A stretch of DNA of 64,000 nt, taken from positions 43,313,779 through 43,377,778 of the forward strand of contig CM036754.1 of the NCBI GenBank assembly GCA_020796225.1, in the 5' to 3' direction. Position 1 is the first letter of the stretch. Each line of letters begins with the position of its first letter. The position numbers were made by a program, and so were the translations under genes. The stretch comes from Arion vulgaris (Eukaryota; Mollusca; Gastropoda; Stylommatophora; Arionidae). The notes beneath the pieces were generated by a model. The model made no database searches and had not been told where the DNA came from. It saw only the letters and a list, made by a program, of their open reading frames with translations. Shown one piece after another: positions 40,901 to 46,734 of this stretch.

Positions 40901-42542
40901 AGGTAAGGGCCTAGGGAAGCTACCATAGTAAATAAAAATAGTCATATAAATTGGGTGTGCTGGCCTACTTTTAGGTGTATAACTGGCACAACGTACAATC
41001 GCTCTTAGGCTCAGATCACATACAAATCACAAAGAAGATTGTAGAAACTACCAATGTAAGAGCATAGTAATGATTTTTCTTCTTCTTCTTTGCGTTCGTT
41101 CCTTACGACCAATTTTAATCACTCTTTGTGATATGTTTGATCTTTGCCAAGAACGTGTATCGTTGCACATTGGTTTGGTAGGCCCCTAAACGCATAAGAC
41201 TTCTACACGTTTAGGACACATGCATCCGATTTCAGCCAAACCTCCTTAGTCGCCTCTTACGACATGCGTGGAAGGTAACAGTGGTTCTATTCTTTACACT
41301 CCAAATTTGGGCCCGGTAACCACTCGGGCGATAGCAATGATTAATCTCTTTAAGATGCTGTTGGAGATATACGAAGGAGAGCGTAGCACTCATGGACATG
41401 TCCGAAGTGCAATGAAGATATTCCATACTGAAGCATCAACAATTTGCAGAATAACACTCATCTTCATTCCAGAGCACATGGTTCTCATTAGCAATGAGTG
41501 AGAGAGCAGACAGGCTGGCTGGCTCTGTCACCATATCAGGAGGCCAACCAATGAATAGAGCTGACATTCTGAAGCTCTCATAGAATGTGACTGCAAAGAG
41601 GATTTTTATTTAAACCAATCCACTGCTAGATTGCAAGATCTTGGATTGAAGTGCCAGAAATGAAAGCGCAACAGGTATATGAGTAGGTTCATCAATCAAC
41701 ATCGAACTGGTAAGATTTGTCGCTGCACACTGTTGGAGATATTGCGAAGGAGATGGACATGTCTGGAGTGCAATGAAGATATTCCAAACTGAGACTAATG
41801 TCTTCAGAACATTTTTTTAAATACACAGTCTCATGTTAAGGACTTGTTAACTCTTTTGTTTACCTGCACAGGAAGGAACCTTGATTTGCCAATGTTACTA
41901 CTGTGTGATTGAACAGGACAGAGATAGAACAAGACAGGCTCAGATAGAGCAGGAAAGACTCGGATAGGACAGGGCAAACTCAGAATAAAATAGGACAGAT
42001 AAGATATGATGGACAGACAAAACATCAACTAGTTTGACTGTTGTAACAACTCATCAAGGTGCGTATCCTTTATAGGACGTTGCTCTCTTTGCAGCACATC
42101 TGAAATTCACTCTGTCTCTTGCACCCACTTCGTCGATGGTCATGTTCATGGTTTCTTTAATATCTTGTAGCCATCTTCTTCTTGGTCTGCCTCTGCGTCC
42201 TGGGACCCTGCCCTCTAGTATTGTTCTTTCCAGGCCATCATGACGCTTGATGTGACCAAAGTATGTAATTTTTTTGTATTGTATGTTGTTTATCAGCCAA
42301 TTCTCTTTAACATTTAGTTCTTTCAGGACATCAGCATTCTTTCTTTTTTCTGTCCATGGTATTCGTAGGATCTTTTTATAGTTTTGTAACAACTAAATGT
42401 CATTAATATATCGTTTCAGATGATGGATCAGGATGAGGAGGAACAGAACAATGTGGAAGATGAAACCTTGAGATCTACATCAAGTCTTGACCAGGCTACA
42501 GGGGATACTAAACAGCAGCAGAAAGGCAGTTACTGGGTGTAA
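13875..42542 (+). CDS. KCTD3: KCTD3/SHKBP1 homologue: BTB (T1) plus WD40-repeat protein
   Basis: About 20 exons add up to roughly 730 codons, near SHKBP1 (about 700) and KCTD3 (about 815). Order: N-terminal BTB/T1 tetramerisation domain ([48 protein letters not shown]); a serine/arginine-rich linker; then the WD40 region ([105 protein letters not shown]), a conserved [12 protein letters not shown] motif and an acidic tail. The family is cytoplasmic; vertebrate KCTD3 acts with HCN3 channels and SHKBP1 with SH3KBP1/CIN85, but which role applies here is not known. Invertebrates usually have one ortholog of the pair. Exons 2, 3, 10 and 13 carry apparent indels; the other joins checked are in phase. 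Introns are full of repeats. Confidence 0.9.
14710..14764 (+). CDS. KCTD3: KCTD3 exon 2 (T1 domain), frame-disrupted
   Basis: Flanked by ttctcag and gtatgt. One frame gives [11 protein letters not shown], identical to the human KCTD3 segment; after a small indel the frame changes to DTFFT, matching family DSFFS. One correction in the middle and probably one at the 5' edge are needed. Confidence 0.72.
14845..15070 (-). repeat. SINE family B copy
   Basis: Reverse copy: atggctccgccccctctcgg, aaatggcatgccaactccaag, cacaatcctaggacctcc, then a tRNA-like head on the - strand. Confidence 0.78.
15741..15776 (+). CDS. KCTD3: KCTD3 exon 3 (short), probable
   Basis: Acceptor ttgttaag, then codons for [11 protein letters not shown], matching family GRISTLRDETGA, directly before the phase-0 exon starting IFIDRDP. 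The expected GT donor after CAA reads TGAAG, as if one G were missing, and a base also seems lost in the glycine codon. Confidence 0.6.
15900..16460. repeat. 18-bp minisatellite, about 28 units
   Basis: Unit TTATCCATTTTCAACACC, nearly perfect from 15950 to 16170 and then decaying. Because 18 is divisible by 3, frames stay open on both strands (LIHFQH, STPYPF, LKMDKV); I treat these as artefacts. It lies in KCTD3 intron 3. Confidence 0.95.
16663..16912 (+). repeat. Family D repeat copy
   Basis: gtgtgttgccgggaccgcag, cctggaagctaccttagtaa, atgtgctgacctacttgtgta, cgttcaaa-like end with aagaag. Confidence 0.85.
16912..17565 (+). repeat. Non-LTR element fragment with RNase H
   Basis: Encodes [32 protein letters not shown] (family WIPSHCG), [10 protein letters not shown], then a degraded zinc-knuckle tail. 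Related to 58840-59760. Several stops. Confidence 0.8.
17681..17754 (+). CDS. KCTD3: KCTD3 exon 4
   Basis: Acceptor ctactag, donor gtgagt. Encodes [20 protein letters not shown] and EIQLR, the most conserved stretch of the T1 domain. Phase 0 in, phase 2 out. Confidence 0.92.
18250..18275. repeat. Short (GTA)n microsatellite
   Basis: gtagtagtagtagta run. Confidence 0.7.
18395..18665 (-). repeat. SINE family C copy
   Basis: aaagtaaaagtaagaaaccc tail, gggtcgacctgagagcca and, on the - strand, a tRNA-like head (GTAGCGTAGTTGTTAGTGAA) with GGTTCAATTCC B box. Preceded by a (TA)n run. Confidence 0.85.
18765..19320 (-). repeat. Family D repeat, reverse copy, split by SINE E
   Basis: Left part to about 18795 (ttctttgaacgctccatatc), right part from 19131 (aaaccactctttgggattta ... 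ctcctcttacgacatgtctt). The interrupting segment is a separate SINE. Confidence 0.85.
18796..19130 (+). repeat. SINE family E, 335 bp, with 12-bp target duplication
   Basis: Flanked by CAACCACTTTTA at 18784-18795 and 19131-19142. Head contains a perfect tRNA B box GGTTCGAACC (18858-18867) and an A-box-like tagagtagttgatag. Ends A-rich. Confidence 0.88.
19464..19522 (+). CDS. KCTD3: KCTD3 exon 5
   Basis: Acceptor ccctcag, donor gtaagc. Encodes [19 protein letters not shown]; human has [16 protein letters not shown]. The arginine codon is split with exon 4. Confidence 0.92.
19560..19940 (+). repeat. Non-LTR reverse-transcriptase C-terminal fragment
   Basis: Open 104-codon stretch with [55 protein letters not shown]. 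Same family as the reverse copy at 42060. Confidence 0.88.
20725..21005 (+). repeat. SINE family B with internal triplication
   Basis: tRNA-like head ggatcactgtagttaagttg; the body's ggattgtt-ccagaggcttctag motif is repeated three or four times (20820-20890) in this copy. Ends gcggagagagactgagccat and tcctttggctttagac. Confidence 0.82.
21105..21200 (+). repeat. RNase H element relic, 3' end
   Basis: aacgctgctggatttgttga, gagcacctatggacatgccc, atgatagtcc, matching 49255-49340. Confidence 0.75.
21231..21311 (+). CDS. KCTD3: KCTD3 exon 6
   Basis: Acceptor gtccag, donor gtaagt. Encodes [20 protein letters not shown] and GYFPPP; human has [26 protein letters not shown]. Phases agree on both sides. 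Confidence 0.92.
22020..22146 (+). CDS. KCTD3: KCTD3 exon 7 (linker)
   Basis: Acceptor attaaag, donor gtaggt. Serine-rich linker, [20 protein letters not shown] onward, ending RNHSR. Low conservation is expected here; the assignment rests on matching phases (2 in, 2 out) and position. Confidence 0.8.
22530..22960 (-). repeat. Non-LTR reverse-transcriptase C-terminal fragment
   Basis: - strand matches the [12 protein letters not shown] / KDTIYEAH family (gaggtccaccttttgcgtgt on the + strand). Confidence 0.75.
23131..23282 (+). CDS. KCTD3: KCTD3 exon 8 (linker)
   Basis: Acceptor ttttcag, donor gtaaga. Polar Arg/Ser/Pro-rich segment ending [14 protein letters not shown]. Open throughout in the phase set by exon 7; leads in phase 1 into the conserved exon 9. 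Confidence 0.82.
23345..23560 (-). repeat. RNase H element relic
   Basis: Complement of the 49110-49310 end region: gacatgtccataggtgctccga, gttgattaatcaatctcttt, caatattgacacccat. Confidence 0.8.
23562..23717. repeat. Two-copy direct tandem repeat, about 78 bp
   Basis: TGAAATGTAGTGGCAGTGTT...CCCAATAGATGTTAG occurs twice with three small differences. Confidence 0.92.
23750..24450 (+). repeat. RNase H element relic (long)
   Basis: Frames give [28 protein letters not shown] and GNERAD-like remnants with many stops; ends cacctatgggtttcag. Confidence 0.75.
24460..25190. other. Intronic DNA, mostly unrecognised
   Basis: Contains agagtcttggtcagctctag (about 24838), also found at 61790, so a further low-copy repeat is present. 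Nothing else recognised. Confidence 0.35.
25195..25910 (-). repeat. RNase H element relic (long)
   Basis: On the - strand: [20 protein letters not shown], and an ANIHSCMHA / [13 protein letters not shown] tail; the distal end gaggatcatcttcatcggac is the family's 3' block. Confidence 0.78.
25919..26006 (+). CDS. KCTD3: KCTD3 exon 9 (first WD40 strand)
   Basis: Acceptor catccag, donor gtaagt. Encodes [19 protein letters not shown] and PHFVCCYR, matching human [20 protein letters not shown]. Phase 2 out (CG of an arginine codon). Confidence 0.9.
26085..26170 (+). repeat. SINE family A tail
   Basis: atcttcctatgtaagaagag, cacggttactcaccaagtgc, atgatggtcc, tcaatcaatcaaa. Confidence 0.75.
26301..26492 (+). 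CDS. KCTD3: KCTD3 exon 10, one frame correction
   Basis: Acceptor gatgcag, donor gtaagt. Starts RMKDSL, then an extra base (or two missing) at about 26317, then [40 protein letters not shown]. Human: WTIERVALNAK...[20 protein letters not shown]. Its donor sequence is repeated further downstream by element insertions. Confidence 0.85.
26500..26732 (-). repeat. Family D repeat inserted at the KCTD3 exon 10 donor
   Basis: Reverse copy from ttcttcttcgaatgcttcat to gtcctggcaaacacgggag. Flanked by GATTGGTAAGTC on both sides (26488-26499 and 26733-26744). The left copy contains the real exon end and donor. Confidence 0.9.
26745..26983 (-). repeat. Family D2 repeat inserted at the same site
   Basis: Reverse copy (ttcttctcctttgtgtctg ... 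acacgtttaggacatgtgta ... tttacacccaaatttgg). Left flank GATTGGTAAGTC, right flank GATTGGAAGTC (26984-26994). Confidence 0.88.
27245..27960 (-). repeat. RNase H element relic, best reverse copy
   Basis: - strand frame of 116 codons with [53 protein letters not shown]; then degraded [12 protein letters not shown], the [20 protein letters not shown] block, and the end gactcagtttcagtatggaa. Catalytic DGS, E and SDS positions of RNase H are visible. Confidence 0.88.
28105..28545 (-). repeat. SINE family A, reverse copy
   Basis: gattgattgattgataggac, gagtaaccatgtgtgttccg, tctttcttacacaggaagat ... taatctctactccacagaga. Confidence 0.75.
28725..29215 (-). repeat. RNase H element relic
   Basis: - strand: [60 protein letters not shown]. 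Only the C-terminal half of RNase H is present. Confidence 0.85.
29215..29455 (-). repeat. SINE family C copy
   Basis: acagtgttaggccagtattt, actgggtcgacctgagagct, aattaaccactacactattt; inserted directly after an RNase H relic. Confidence 0.8.
29653..29768 (+). CDS. KCTD3: KCTD3 exon 11
   Basis: Acceptor atttccag, donor gtactg. Encodes [20 protein letters not shown] and [19 protein letters not shown], close to human [20 protein letters not shown]. Phase 0 out. Confidence 0.95.
29830..30650. other. Intronic AT-rich DNA, nothing recognised
   Basis: No coding or repeat hallmark seen apart from T/A runs. Confidence 0.4.
30655..31010 (+). repeat. Non-LTR reverse-transcriptase C-terminal fragment
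   Basis: Encodes [32 protein letters not shown], then KRKRGRPRE-like and [20 protein letters not shown] in another frame, all C-terminal ORF2 motifs. Confidence 0.8.
31060..31255 (+). repeat. tRNA-like dispersed repeat
   Basis: cgtgttcatagcgcgttggac (A box-like) and gtgcgggttcaattccacgg (B box GGTTCAATTCC), body with cggaaccgaagggttacgat, A-rich end. Bounded by (AT)n runs at 31030 and 31257. Only one copy recognised here. Confidence 0.55.
31588..31675 (+). CDS. KCTD3: KCTD3 exon 12
   Basis: Acceptor cattag, donor gtatag. Encodes [20 protein letters not shown] and CQDGSIYYI, nearly identical to human [20 protein letters not shown]. Phase 1 out. Confidence 0.95.
32054..32149 (+). CDS. KCTD3: KCTD3 exon 13, frame-disrupted
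   Basis: Acceptor tctccag. Recognisable pieces in different frames: [12 protein letters not shown] (human FPLRMKDNDLLV) and, after about 40 bp, LSVYLTQDK (human LSVYLTPKT). At least two small indels lie between, and no clean GT donor fits the phase of exon 14, so the 3' edge is approximate. Confidence 0.7.
32355..32600 (-). repeat. Family D repeat, reverse copy
   Basis: cacctccatatcaactcact, taacccacttgatttgatgt, ctaggtagcttcctaggtcc blocks. Confidence 0.78.
33000..33430 (+). repeat. Non-LTR reverse-transcriptase C-terminal fragment
   Basis: Frames give [47 protein letters not shown], then PAGTAKEG. Relative of 9060. It ends about 75 bp before KCTD3 exon 14. Confidence 0.85.
33505..33675 (+). 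CDS. KCTD3: KCTD3 exon 14
   Basis: Acceptor ccggtag, donor gtaagg. Encodes [40 protein letters not shown] and [16 protein letters not shown], almost identical to vertebrate KCTD3. Clean open frame. Confidence 0.96.
33790..34080 (-). repeat. Non-LTR element C-terminal fragment
   Basis: - strand [40 protein letters not shown] matches the RLRTGHNRL...CTCG...HILQDCP block of 59510-59640. Confidence 0.78.
34300..34960 (+). repeat. Non-LTR reverse-transcriptase C-terminal fragment, split by a MITE
   Basis: [20 protein letters not shown] (ORF2 motif), [15 protein letters not shown]; after the MITE at 34628-34733, KVRGRP and KRWLDGIES continue. Confidence 0.72.
34628..34733. mobile_element. Second copy of the TTAA-type MITE family
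   Basis: Shares GGCAAAAGTCACG and the AACTTAGTG / CACTAAGTT inverted ends with the copy at 6542. It interrupts a non-LTR C-terminal fragment (about 34370-34960). Target duplication is not clear. Confidence 0.65.
35045..35445 (+). repeat. SINE family A, near full length
   Basis: atagaggttatgtgcttgcc A box-like head, agtttgcttccttgtg, body, tail gatgatgttcctatcaatca. Confidence 0.82.
35445..35575 (+). repeat. Non-LTR C-terminal fragment
   Basis: Degraded match to the [20 protein letters not shown] region of 37880-38280 (actgtttatgaagcgcacac). Confidence 0.65.
35704..35859 (+). CDS. KCTD3: KCTD3 exon 15
   Basis: Acceptor tgcaag, donor gtaagt. Encodes [39 protein letters not shown] and an SYAAGNDFG end; the human sequence has the same [26 protein letters not shown] block. 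Confidence 0.96.
36025..36400 (-). repeat. Non-LTR reverse-transcriptase C-terminal fragment
   Basis: - strand: [40 protein letters not shown], matching the 37880 family. Confidence 0.8.
36670..36910 (-). repeat. Non-LTR element C-terminal fragment
   Basis: - strand [19 protein letters not shown] resembles the zinc-knuckle plus HILQDCP end of RNase H-type non-LTR ORF2. Confidence 0.6.
37676..37772 (+). CDS. KCTD3: KCTD3 exon 16
   Basis: Acceptor tatacag, donor gtaagc. Encodes [20 protein letters not shown] and [13 protein letters not shown]; human has GPFGERDDQQVFIQKVV. Phase 2 out. Confidence 0.95.
37880..38280 (+). repeat. Non-LTR reverse-transcriptase C-terminal fragment
   Basis: Encodes [80 protein letters not shown]; best + strand copy of this family. 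Confidence 0.85.
38318..38450 (+). CDS. KCTD3: KCTD3 exon 17
   Basis: Acceptor tttacag, donor gtaagg. Encodes [40 protein letters not shown] and GSIQ, matching human AVDCTTISSF...[16 protein letters not shown]. Phase 0 out. Confidence 0.95.
38515..39010 (+). repeat. RNase H element relic
   Basis: gtgattcattgagtatgatc (SDSLSMIR), [55 protein letters not shown], ending gatattccaaactgaaacta. Confidence 0.88.
39025..39240 (+). repeat. SINE family B copy
   Basis: ctctgtggctaagtggtgag (A box region), gggttcaaatctg (B box), body ending gaccaagccatatgaggtaa. Confidence 0.82.
39318..39366 (+). CDS. KCTD3: KCTD3 exon 18 (short)
   Basis: Acceptor attccag, donor gtaggt. Encodes [16 protein letters not shown], continuing GSIQ of exon 17 as in human [14 protein letters not shown]. 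Phase 1 out. Confidence 0.92.
39880..40462. repeat. Tandem array, about 44-bp unit, 13 copies, palindromic core
   Basis: Units contain TTTTGATGTTTGAATAAG then TTATATATAACTATAAATAA; TTATATATAA is a perfect palindrome. The array ends 13 bp before KCTD3 exon 19, so the last unit runs into its acceptor. Confidence 0.95.
40476..40717 (+). CDS. KCTD3: KCTD3 exon 19
   Basis: Acceptor cccccacag, donor gtatga. Encodes [39 protein letters not shown] and a tail ending [11 protein letters not shown]. The [12 protein letters not shown] motif matches human KLLDQCDLSTSRCATP. The acceptor sits at the very end of a tandem-repeat array. Confidence 0.93.
40820..41045 (+). repeat. Family D repeat copy
   Basis: gccggggctcgcattggagc, catgtgttgtaagaggtgact, gggaagctaccatagtaaat, cgctcttaggctcagatcac. 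Confidence 0.88.
41076..41327 (-). repeat. Family D2 repeat, reverse copy
   Basis: Reverse copy from the cttcttcttc end through tcgcctcttacgacatgcgt to atttgggcccggtaaccact. Flanks atagtaatgatt and atagcaatgatt look like a target duplication. Confidence 0.85.
41345..41800 (+). repeat. RNase H element relic
   Basis: [35 protein letters not shown] in broken frames; ends gatattccaaactgagacta. Its 5' part is a second, partly overlapping copy of the 3' end block (41355-41430). Confidence 0.82.
42060..42395 (-). repeat. Non-LTR reverse-transcriptase C-terminal fragment
   Basis: Open 112-codon stretch: [60 protein letters not shown]. Least decayed of its family here. Its edge lies 25 bp from KCTD3's terminal exon. 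Confidence 0.9.
42420..42542 (+). CDS. KCTD3: KCTD3 terminal exon, stop TAA
   Basis: Acceptor cgtttcag, then 40 codons and TAA at 42540-42542. Acidic start [15 protein letters not shown], end QQQKGSYWV. Phase 0 agrees with exon 19. Fast-evolving, so the evidence is splice signals, open frame and position. Confidence 0.82.
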   Translation: MMDQDEEEQNNVEDETLRSTSSLDQATGDTKQQQKGSYWV

Positions 42543-42616
42543 GGTCCTATATCATCAACAATTTGTCAAACAGTTTATTCCTGCCTTGGTTTCTTTTGAA
42601 CTGAACTGACTATATA

Positions 42617-43064
42617 CAGGGCATTTAAAAAAGTCGCTGTGCAATGAATTTTGAAAATATTTTAGCAATTATGTCACGAATGATGGAAATTTACGTCATG
42701 ATATTCTAAGTTCCACAATCCTGTGTGCAGCAGTACACAACAAGCCATTGTTATATTCACAATTTCATTTCTGAAAGGAAATGGTGTTAACCATTGAAAA
42801 CGGTATTTTTAGTGGAACATGTCTTTTGTAATGGTGACAAATATGCTGAAGAAGTAATTCGACAATATGTGCTGAAATTTTCAGACTCACAAGTCATGTT
42901 CACAGACACTTTACCGAATACAAGCCAGCCAAGAACAATAGTATCTAAATGAATAATAACAATATACGTTATTAATTTATAGGCGTCTTTGAAAACCACA
43001 TTTCTCGTGATGTAGTTTCGCCCCGGCGTAAATTTCACTGCACAGTGACTTTATAAACACCCTG
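42617..43064 (+). mobile_element. 448-bp deletion derivative of another mariner family
   Basis: Ends are inverted: left CAGGGCATTTAAAAAAGTCG, and the complement of the right end starts CAGGGTGTTTATAAAGTCAC; TA flanks both. Inside, the + strand encodes the transposase start in two frames (MVLTIENGIF, then VEHVFCNGDKYAEEV, DSQV), typical of the mariner N-terminal helix-turn-helix, and then passes into 3' terminal sequence. The catalytic domain is absent. It lies 75 bp downstream of the KCTD3 stop codon. Confidence 0.85.
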
Positions 43065-43189
43065 TATATATATGACTATCAAGAGTTTGATGTTCCAAGC
43101 CATTTTATCAATTGTATGACTTCTGTCGGTCATAAGATCACAGCACCAGTAGCTATAATGAGCTGTACGATTCACTTCATCAGAACACA

Positions 43190-43315
43190 GCCATGTATTG
43201 CATCTGCTTTGTGCAATATTCTCAAACGGTGGCATTGCCATTTCTGTGCAGAGGGACTGAGCCATATGGGTAAAACCCGGTACAATGAAGTAACTTCTTT
43301 GGCTTTAGACAACTT
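43190..43315 (+). repeat. SINE family B, 3' part
   Basis: gtggcattgccatttctgtg, gggactgagccatatgggta, cttctttggctttagac. Confidence 0.75.
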
Positions 43316-43789
43316 CAATTAACTCATTTTTAAAACCCTTACTATACCAAGTGATATATAGGGTAATACGTGATTACGCCTGTATTATTCATTTCCTTCA
43401 GCACACGAAGAGTGATGTGGTCAACGAACTATATGATTCACCATTTTTAAATCAGGTCATTTCTTCTTCGTTGTTCTTCTGTCAGATCACAGACTTCAAT
43501 AAACTGTGTGATTCACTTAAAAGTCATTAGGCTTGATAGTTGTGTTGTCTCGGTAGGCCATATTTCCAGATATTTATAACTTATTTGTTTCTTATGAAAT
43601 GAAAATCATGTCATATCCTTTACAGGACGTAGCCAACAACCACAGTAAATGAGCCGTTGATTTTCTAGGCACCACTTATACGCTCAGTAGTTTCCCATTG
43701 CTTTCTGAGCGGTTTGGTTTACATCCTCACACAGAGATCAAGCAAGCCAGTGTTGCACTTAGTATGACAATGGATGTACAGTGTTAACT

Positions 43790-44135
43790 AAGACATTAGT
43801 GATTCATTGAGTATGATCCAGAAGGTGGACACTGGTTCAGTGTGCAGACAATGACTGAATCACTACAAGCGTCAACAATTTGCAGAATTACATTCATCTT
43901 CGTTCCAGGGCACATGGGTGTCTAGTGCAATTAGAGAGCGGACAGGCTGGCTCTGCCATCATATCAGGGGGTCCGACAATGGAAAGAGCTGACATTCTTA
44001 CACCCTCATAGAATGAGGCCTCAGAGACAGCTTTCATCTATAACAATTCATATCAATAGCTAGACTGCAAGAGCTTAGATTGAAAATTGGAGTATCCATA
44101 ATTGAGTAACACAACAGATGTATGAGTTGAATATT
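43790..44135 (+). repeat. RNase H element relic
   Basis: agtgattcattgagtatgat, tcaacaatttgcagaattac, cttcgttccagggcacatgg; frames interrupted. Confidence 0.82.
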
Positions 44136-44559
44136 AGGAATTTTACATACGGTGATACACTTTTATTACATGTCTCTTATTATTATAAGCTATTGACAAT
44201 CATACATCAAATATTTTTTCCCTGTACAGAACATGCAGCAGACAATCCTTGACAACAGAAACAGAGGACAAGAGACAGAAATGATACTACTTGGCAGTTT
44301 AATATCAAGACACTAATACAGGTCACTGAGGCATAAGAAGTTACAGAAATTCAAGATGTTTCTGGAATGACACATTTCCAGAATAAAGATATCTTTCGTT
44401 ACTTTTTTCACACAAAAAACTTTCCTTCTTATCAAGTATCTGACTTCTTTTCATTCTGTTCTATATGTATTGCCATTTTGTAAGTTTTTTTGTTGTTGTA
44501 TCCTACTTACTTGGCCACGAAGAGACAATTGTCAGAACAAACACCAACAACCTGTGTGT

Positions 44560-44945
44560 ATATAATTGTTACAGTATAACTCCAGATTTGGTACTTTAAA
44601 GTGAGGTTCCCCTGTTTGTAAAATCTGACAGTTACTGCCTATACAAATTTGTGTCCTGTTGGGTTTATCTTCTTCGAACCAGGGCTGCAAGTTTTTACTC
44701 TTGAGCTGCCAATGCCAAATCTGCATGTTTTCTGTAATTGTGGAAGACTAGTATAAAGAGTATTATGAACAGATGGGAGGATTTTCTTGTTTGGCTTTAT
44801 GTAGTCTAGGGGTTGGATGTAATGCATACAGTAATGCTGAAAATTGAATGTGTCTTTCCTATATTCTGTAAGGCCTGTCATTTTTGCCACAAACCACACA
44901 CATCACAAGAGTGGTTAACTTGGTTGATAAGCACGAACACACAGA
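44560..44945 (-). repeat. Non-LTR C-terminal fragment and short repeat
   Basis: - strand NTLYTSLPQLQKTCRFGIGS, VKTCSPGSKK resemble ORF2 C-terminal tails. The segment at 44640 and the end tcacaagagtggttaacttg are shared with 31310-31480. Confidence 0.65.
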
Positions 44946-45129
44946 GATGCACAGCAGGAATCTGAAATATCTGGTGTGCATTTTTCAAGTATGGGTTTCA
45001 GAGTTTAAAAAATATTTCTTGAATTTTTTATTTGATCAATAAAAACAATAAATGATAGTAATTTGTAGTACTGTGTATGTATGTATGTCAACTGTATCAT
45101 CACATACTCATATTTCATAATCATCATTT

Positions 45130-45615
45130 GCCATGCTCCATATCGACCACTTATTAAACCACATCTTTGTAATGTGTATGTGATTCGAGCCTAAGAATGA
45201 TTGTACCAGTTATCTGCCTACAAGTAAAAAGTAAAGGAACCCTTTCATACCTCATGGTATATAGGTCAATACAGTGTTAGGCCTGTATTTTTCATTGACC
45301 GTGCCGATGGATTGGCAGCATCCGCCGCCGCCTTTACTTTCCCAGAGCATGTCTGGTACCCAGTTGAGGCTGGGTCGACCTGAGAGCCGTCGCGGTCGGG
45401 AAAAATTTCACGCGCATTGCGGGAGCTGAACCCAGACCACCAGCCTTGAGAAGCGAGTTCACTAACAACTACGCTACAGCGGCTCTCGCCTACAAGTAGG
45501 CCAGCACATCAAATTTCAGCGACGGTTTTTATTTACTAGGGTATTTTTCCTAGGCCCCTACCTGTCGCCTTGTAGGCCGCAGTATTACTATTCTCTGCTC
45601 CCCTTCCGAGCATCG
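45130..45615 (-). repeat. Family D repeat, reverse copy, split by SINE C
   Basis: Left part 45130-45226 (gctccatatcgaccacttat), right part 45488-45615 (gtaggccagcacatc ... tttactagggtatttttcct). Confidence 0.87.
45227..45487 (-). repeat. SINE family C, 261 bp, with 11-bp target duplication
   Basis: Flanked by GCCTACAAGTA at 45216-45226 and 45488-45498. On the - strand a tRNA-like head has TAGCGTAGTTGTTAGTGAAC and B box GGTTCAGCTCCC; the tail on the + strand is aaaagtaaaggaac. Confidence 0.92.
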
Positions 45616-45712
45616 GGAACAACACAGGCAACAAAGCTGACTGATTTAGGGGATCATTGATCACCACAGAAATATGTCCTGATTAATGACTGTCAATTTG
45701 GATATTATTCCG

Positions 45713-46118
45713 TTTCTGTGGCGTAGAGGTTAGGTGCTCACCTCTCATTCCAAAGGTAATCGGTTCGCTCCCTCGTGGAGCCATCAGGATATTTTTTTCT
45801 GATCTCAGTAGGTGACATCGAGTTCCTAGTCATATTGGAGACATGATAAAACCGTAGGTACTGTGTTCAAGTTGAGCATGTAAAAGAACTCTTGGCAGTT
45901 CAAAATCGAGAAGTGCAGGCTGGAAAGCTTCTGAATGGGCAAAACTCATGAGAAAAATTTCTCAAATTAGTTAAATTCCAAAATATCTAAATTACATTGA
46001 GGACCCTCGCTAGAGCTACAGAATTTGTGCACTGCCACTGATATCCTCGTGTAAGAAAGAGATCGGAGCCCACATGGTTACTTACCGAAATGCAATGATG
46101 ATGGTCCAATCTATTATT
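45713..46118 (+). repeat. SINE family A, best copy
   Basis: Head tctgtggcgtagaggttagg (A box) and aatcggttcgctccctcgtg (B box GGTTCGCTCCC), then body and tail gatgatggtccaat. A tRNA-derived SINE. Confidence 0.88.
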
Positions 46119-46477
46119 CTGAAAGTGGTATAGCCAGTGGTTGGCATTGAAACAACGAAGAAGAAATTGATAATAGAATGATACATGCCATTTTTTAAAG
46201 TAACAGCTGGTGAAGTCAGGTAAAATCTCTTATCTCTGCGCTATTGACCATGTGTTGTGGAAAGTCTGGTTCAAGACCGGCTTGGGATTCTCAGTGTGCA
46301 CTTGGTGGTACATGCTTGGACTGCAGGAGACCCATATCCTTTACCTGGGAAGCTAAATTACACGTACTTCTGAAGTCTGAGTAAGGCTCACATGAATGAT
46401 GAGGGACGCTGGTGAATCTGTAAAGCAAGTCTTCGCGTAAAAATTAGTCAAGAGGCGCTATATTAGGCGTCATGACT

Positions 46478-46715
46478 ATGCCAAGAAGTAAAGGAATCAT
46501 TTATCATACCTCGAGGTATACTGGGTAACATAAAGTTAGGCTCATATTTTTCATTGACCATTATCACACGATAGGTAATGTGGTCAGCAGCACGACGGCC
46601 GCCTTTACTTCCCAGTGCTTTTCCTGGTATTCAATTGTGGCTGGGTTGACCTGAAAGCCGCTACGGTCATAAAAATATTCCACGCCCACCTGTGAAATTG
46701 AACCCGGACATATAT
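46478..46715 (-). repeat. SINE family C, head-truncated
   Basis: gaagtaaaggaatcatttat tail, ggctgggttgacctgaaagc, gaaattgaacccggac, then a (TA)n run where the tRNA head should continue. Confidence 0.82.
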
Positions 46716-46734
46716 ATATATATACATACATACT

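Noticed and set aside
43116..43322. 68-codon + strand frame after KCTD3
   Set aside because: Its second half is the SINE B 3' part.
45713..45790. Possible tRNA gene at the head of SINE A
   Set aside because: Same head recurs with the same body at 10870 and 35045; a repeat, not a tRNA gene.
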